From HLUCCA09 sp965277275 (GTDB lineage Bacteria; Pseudomonadota; Alphaproteobacteria; Rhodobacterales; Rhodobacteraceae), in assembly GCA_965277275.1 (NCBI GenBank), contig CBDICG010000001.1, forward strand, positions 434,001-498,000: a stretch of DNA of 64,000 nt, read 5' to 3'. A program made the translations under genes and the position numbers. The number at the start of each line of letters is the position of its first letter. Position 1 is the stretch's first letter. Shown here in pieces: positions 61,020 to 64,000 of this stretch. The notes beneath the pieces were generated by a model. It was not told where the DNA came from. It saw nothing but the letters and a program-made list of their open reading frames with translations, and ran no database searches.

Positions 61020-61456
61020 CGGCCTGGCTCCTTTTGGTCGTTCTGCGTCGCCGTCTGCCCGGGCTGCGCGCGCAAGGCGTCCTCGACGGCCTCGATCACT
61101 TCGGCGTCGGCAGCGTCAGGCGGCTCGTCGGATTGGGTCGCACGCACCCGCCCGTCCCACCGCTTCTCCTCCGGCACGTCAGTTCCGTCCGGATCCCGCA
61201 GGAACGCGACGAGGGGCCGCCCGAAATATCCCGCAGCACCGCCGAGCACCGTCGCCAGCGATACCGTGTTGACCCCCGCGCCCGCCGTCAGAAGCGCCGA
61301 CACCGCGAGCAACAGCAGCAAGGTCAAGATCTGGGCGTCCGACGCCTCGATCCGAGCGTCGGATTTCAGCGCGGTCGCAAGCGCGCGCCGAAACGTCGGC
61401 ACGACGTAGGGCACCGCAAAGCCTGCGGCGGCGGCAAGAAGGAAGCTCAGCACCAT
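61016..61456 (-). CDS. Membrane protein between ureA and ureB
   Basis: A 146-residue protein with an N-terminal hydrophobic segment (LSFLLAAAAGFAVPYVV) and a second membrane hairpin (ILTLLLLLAVSALLTAGAGVNTVSLATVLGGAAGYFG), then a 60-residue acidic tail. It ends in an ATGA overlap with ureB. No family is recognised. The position suggests a lineage-specific urease-operon gene, possibly a channel or anchor, but two or three helices are too few for a UreI-type urea channel. Confidence 0.65.
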   Translation of the reverse strand: MVLSFLLAAAAGFAVPYVVPTFRRALATALKSDARIEASDAQILTLLLLLAVSALLTAGAGVNTVSLATVLGGAAGYFGRPLVAFLRDPDGTDVPEEKRWDGRVRATQSDEPPDAADAEVIEAVEDALRAQPGQTATQNDQKEPGR

Positions 61457-61505
61457 GGGACGAAATCCGCGCCGTTCCGGCCAGCTCGATATGATCGCAG
61501 CGTGC

Positions 61506-61808
61506 TCATCGGATCGGGTGGTGCACCGTCACGAGCTTCGTACCATCCGGGAATGTCGCCTCAACCTGGACCTCGTGGATCATTTCCGGCACGCCGGGCA
61601 TGCATTGCTCGGCCGTGATCACGGAGGCGCCCGCCTCCATCAGATCCGCGACGGAGCGTCCGTCCCGCGCCCCTTCGACAACGTAATCGGTGATCAGCGC
61701 AATCGCCTCTGGGTAGTTGAGCATGACTCCCCGCTCCAGCCGTCGGCGTGCCACCATGGCCGCCATCGACACGAGCAGCTTGTCCTTTTCTCGTGGTGTG
61801 AGGTTCAT
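61506..61808 (-). CDS. ureA: Urease subunit gamma
   Basis: A 100-residue gamma subunit: MNLTPREKDKLLVSMAAMVARRRLERG, LNYPEAIALITDYVVEGARDG and VTVHHPIR are canonical. The ATG at 61808 is chosen from family alignment. It starts 10 bp after ureD. Confidence 0.97.
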   Translation of the reverse strand: MNLTPREKDKLLVSMAAMVARRRLERGVMLNYPEAIALITDYVVEGARDGRSVADLMEAGASVITAEQCMPGVPEMIHEVQVEATFPDGTKLVTVHHPIR

Positions 61809-61818
61809 TCCCGGGTCC

Positions 61819-62664
61819 TCAGATCTGCCAGACGCGGGGCAACGTGCCCTGCGCTCCATTGCGTGCACGGAGGTGGCGCACCAAGGCCGCCACCGCCAAT
61901 CTCAATGGCCAGCCATCCTGTGCCATCAGCCGAACAAGACAGCGCCCATCCCAGCCGCTGATACCTGCTCGCACGCCGTCAGGCAGCGCGACGGCCCGCA
62001 GCGCCGCCGCGGCATCCTCGGCTCCATCCGCCACCAGCCCCACAGTTGCCACGGCACGCGCATCCCCCAAACCAGCACGGGCCGAGCGAGACGCGAGCGC
62101 GTCCGAACCCAGGCCAACCGAGTCGATCACAACGGGCTTGCCGTCGCGCAAGACCATCCTGCGGTCAGACAGGCCCAAGGTGTCGACGCTCTCGCCCATC
62201 GCTGCTCGTCCGAGCACCAGCGCCTCGCAAAAGATCAAGGACGCAGCGCCGTGGAGCGAGATGTGCGTCGTCCTCTCGAGACACGCGTGATCGTAGAGAA
62301 TGGTCTCCTGAGGCAGCCAATCGAGATGCCCACCCTCCTGTACGTCCGCTTCGACGGTCAGTGTCGCAGGTTCCGACCGCGACGGAGCTGCGTAGGCGCG
62401 CTCGGCGGTCTGCGTGGTGCCGGTTACGTGGACGCCGGCTCCAAGCGACAGCCTGTACGAAAGCCTGTCTCCGCCGGTCAACCCTCCGGCAGTGTTGAGA
62501 AAAACGACCTCGGGTGCGCCCGGGACATCCGGCAGAAACGCCTTCGCGCAGCCCCGCTGGGCCAACCCGTCGAGCCGCGTCCGCCCCTGCCGCACCGACA
62601 GGTCCGCCGACGCGCGGCCATCGGCGCGCTGGTGGACAACTACGGAGGGCGAAGTTTCTGGCAT
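61819..62664 (-). CDS. ureD: Urease accessory protein UreD
   Basis: A 281-residue urease chaperone that docks on the apoenzyme and, with UreF and UreG, inserts nickel. FLNTAGGLTGGDRLSYRLSLG, TTQTAERAYA, LDWLPQETILYDHACLERTTHI and ARAVATVGL are typical. It is the first gene of the urease operon. ureE, ureF and ureG, normally in the same cluster, are not in this window. Confidence 0.95.
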   Translation of the reverse strand: MPETSPSVVVHQRADGRASADLSVRQGRTRLDGLAQRGCAKAFLPDVPGAPEVVFLNTAGGLTGGDRLSYRLSLGAGVHVTGTTQTAERAYAAPSRSEPATLTVEADVQEGGHLDWLPQETILYDHACLERTTHISLHGAASLIFCEALVLGRAAMGESVDTLGLSDRRMVLRDGKPVVIDSVGLGSDALASRSARAGLGDARAVATVGLVADGAEDAAAALRAVALPDGVRAGISGWDGRCLVRLMAQDGWPLRLAVAALVRHLRARNGAQGTLPRVWQI

Positions 62665-62888
62665 CTGTCAGGTCTCTTTCGCGCTCCATGACAGAAAATC
62701 CAGCATGCTGCAATGCAGCATGACGCGCAGTTCGGCAAATACAGGGGCTCGATCAGCCTTCGCCCAAGAATTGGGCACTCCTCCCGGTCACCGCTTCTGC
62801 GGGCTCCGCCGTACAGATGATCCGCTTACATCGGGCCGCCGACGGCGACACTGGCAAAAGCCGACCTGCTCGGATATGCGCGTCAACC

Positions 62889-63929
62889 ATGTCAGAGACC
62901 CTCACCCTCCGCCGCCCGGACGATTGGCACCTGCACCTGCGCGACGGGGCCGTGCTGCGCGCGGTGATCCCCGAAACCGCTCGGCATTTCGCCCGCGCGA
63001 TCATCATGCCCAATCTCGTCCCCCCGGTTGTCACCGCCGCCGATGCCCGCGCCTACCGCACCCGCATCCTCGATGCCTTGCCGGACGGCGCCCGCTTTCA
63101 ACCCCTGATGACGCTCTACCTGACCGAAGCCACCAATCCGGCAGACGTCACGGCCGCCCACAGCGCCGGCCTCATCACGGCGGTCAAGCTTTACCCTGCC
63201 GGCGCCACGACCAATTCGGCCTCCGGCGTTCGGGATCTCGACAAGGTCCTCCCCGTCCTCGAAGCAATGGCCGAAGCCGGGGTCCCGCTCTGCGTCCATG
63301 GCGAGGTTACCCACGCCGAGATCGACATCTTCGATCGCGAAGCAGCCTTCATCGAAACGGTCCTCGCCCCATTGCGCGCGCGTCTGCCTGAGCTGCGCGT
63401 CATCATGGAGCACATCACAACAGCCGACGCCTGCGCATACCTGCGCGAAGGCGGCGACACGCTCGCGGCGACCGTCACGACCCACCACCTGATGATCGAT
63501 CGCAACCATATCCTCGCCGGCGGCATCCGCCCACACTACTACTGCCTGCCGGTCGCCAAGCGCGCCACGCATCGCGATGCCCTGATCGATCTCGTGACCA
63601 AAGGCCATCCCCGCGTCTTTCTCGGCACCGACAGCGCCCCCCATACCGATCCCGCGAAGCTCCAGCCCTGTGGATGTGCCGGCATCTTCACCGCGCCCGT
63701 CACGATGGCCTGTCTTGCCCAGGTCTTCGACGACGCCGGGGCGCTGGATCACCTCGAAGGCTTCACCTCGCTCAACGGCCCCGCGTTCTATGGCCTCGCG
63801 CCCAACATCGACACCATCACCCTCGTCAAGGACGGCCCCCACCCGCTCCCAGAAAGCGTGCCAACAGGTGACGGCCCGATCACCGTGTTTGACCCTGCGC
63901 GCCCGATTTCCTGGCGCGTGAAAGAATGA
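62889..63929 (+). CDS. pyrC: Dihydroorotase (class II)
   Basis: A 346-residue zinc amidohydrolase interconverting carbamoyl-aspartate and dihydroorotate in pyrimidine synthesis. The metal site DDWHLHLRDG, the carbamylated Lys in AVKLYPAGATTNS, the VHGEVTH motif and FLGTDSAPH are intact. The ATG at 62889 gives the standard N-terminus; the ribosome-binding site is weak. The stop overlaps an ATG (ATGA), but the following bases belong to an intergenic repeat. Confidence 0.96.
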   Translation: MSETLTLRRPDDWHLHLRDGAVLRAVIPETARHFARAIIMPNLVPPVVTAADARAYRTRILDALPDGARFQPLMTLYLTEATNPADVTAAHSAGLITAVKLYPAGATTNSASGVRDLDKVLPVLEAMAEAGVPLCVHGEVTHAEIDIFDREAAFIETVLAPLRARLPELRVIMEHITTADACAYLREGGDTLAATVTTHHLMIDRNHILAGGIRPHYYCLPVAKRATHRDALIDLVTKGHPRVFLGTDSAPHTDPAKLQPCGCAGIFTAPVTMACLAQVFDDAGALDHLEGFTSLNGPAFYGLAPNIDTITLVKDGPHPLPESVPTGDGPITVFDPARPISWRVKE

Positions 63930-63935
63930 TCCGCC

Positions 63936-63969
63936 CCTTCATCTTGGCTCAAATACCTTCGCCGAAGGC
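63936..63969 (-). repeat. Intergenic repeat element, copy 3 (inverted)
   Basis: Read on the minus strand it gives GCCTTCGGCGAAGGTATTTG followed by AGCCAAGATGAAGG, the same layout as the elements at 50803 and 53111 with several changes. It lies 7 bases past the pyrC stop. Confidence 0.55.
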
Positions 63970-64000
63970 CAGCTCGACGCCAGCCACGCGCCTACGCTCC

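Noticed and set aside
63926..64000. Start of a following gene (such as pyrE) overlapping the pyrC stop
   Set aside because: The ATGA overlap exists, but the next bases form an intergenic repeat, and the translated residues do not match an orotate phosphoribosyltransferase start.

Overview
The window is a 64 kb chromosomal segment of a GC-rich alphaproteobacterium, almost certainly a member of the Rhodobacterales (Rhodobacteraceae/Roseobacter type). The evidence is the nuo operon peppered with small Rhodobacterales-type accessory genes (DUF5333, DUF5337, DUF4259 and helix-hairpin-helix proteins), an ALAS-type HemA, the alphaproteobacterial RNase J, and copies of an intergenic element that I recall from Rhodobacteraceae. 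No transposase, integrase, phage gene or CRISPR array is visible. One tRNA gene (Tyr, GTA) is present.

Region 1 (1-13.4 kb) is a secondary-metabolite locus. It holds a single 2.8k-residue hybrid NRPS-PKS with domain order A-PCP-KS-AT-ACP-C-A-PCP and no release domain, a convergent Sfp-type phosphopantetheinyl transferase, an exported protein, and the start of a canonical 5-aminolevulinate synthase with an unusual N-terminal extension. On the other side lie an ExoY-like sugar-phosphate transferase and a GT2 glycosyltransferase. The second A domain reads out as glycine-specific, and no reductive domain exists, so the assembly line should end with a beta-ketoacyl-glycyl thioester.

Region 2 (13.7-42.7 kb) starts with a DEAD-box helicase on the + strand. 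The rest is one long minus-strand array in transcription order nuoA to nuoN, then birA, coaX and rnj. All 14 complex I subunits are present, interleaved with about 16 non-nuo genes, including a sulfotransferase between nuoC and nuoD and a membrane protein splitting nuoA from nuoB. Many genes are joined by ATGA or GTGA overlaps. rnj carries an apparent 1-base deletion just after its start.

Region 3 (42.8-50.7 kb) holds hisF-hisE, a CoA-binding protein, a YHS-domain protein, a zinc-ribbon protein with rlmB, tRNA-Tyr, a GltS transporter, a GT8-like glycosyltransferase and metY.

Region 4 (50.7-55 kb) is branched-chain amino-acid synthesis. A transcription attenuator with a 15-residue leader peptide rich in Leu/Val/Ile codons precedes ilvB, which is separated from ilvN by an opposite-strand membrane protein and a non-coding stretch.

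Region 5 (55-62.7 kb) is a minus-strand urease operon: ureD, ureA, a membrane protein, ureB, an Ala/Lys/Pro-rich phasin-like gene, a 36-codon small gene, another phasin-like gene, ureC and an amidase, followed by a DUF2189 membrane protein. ureE, ureF and ureG are not in the window. pyrC (+) closes the window.
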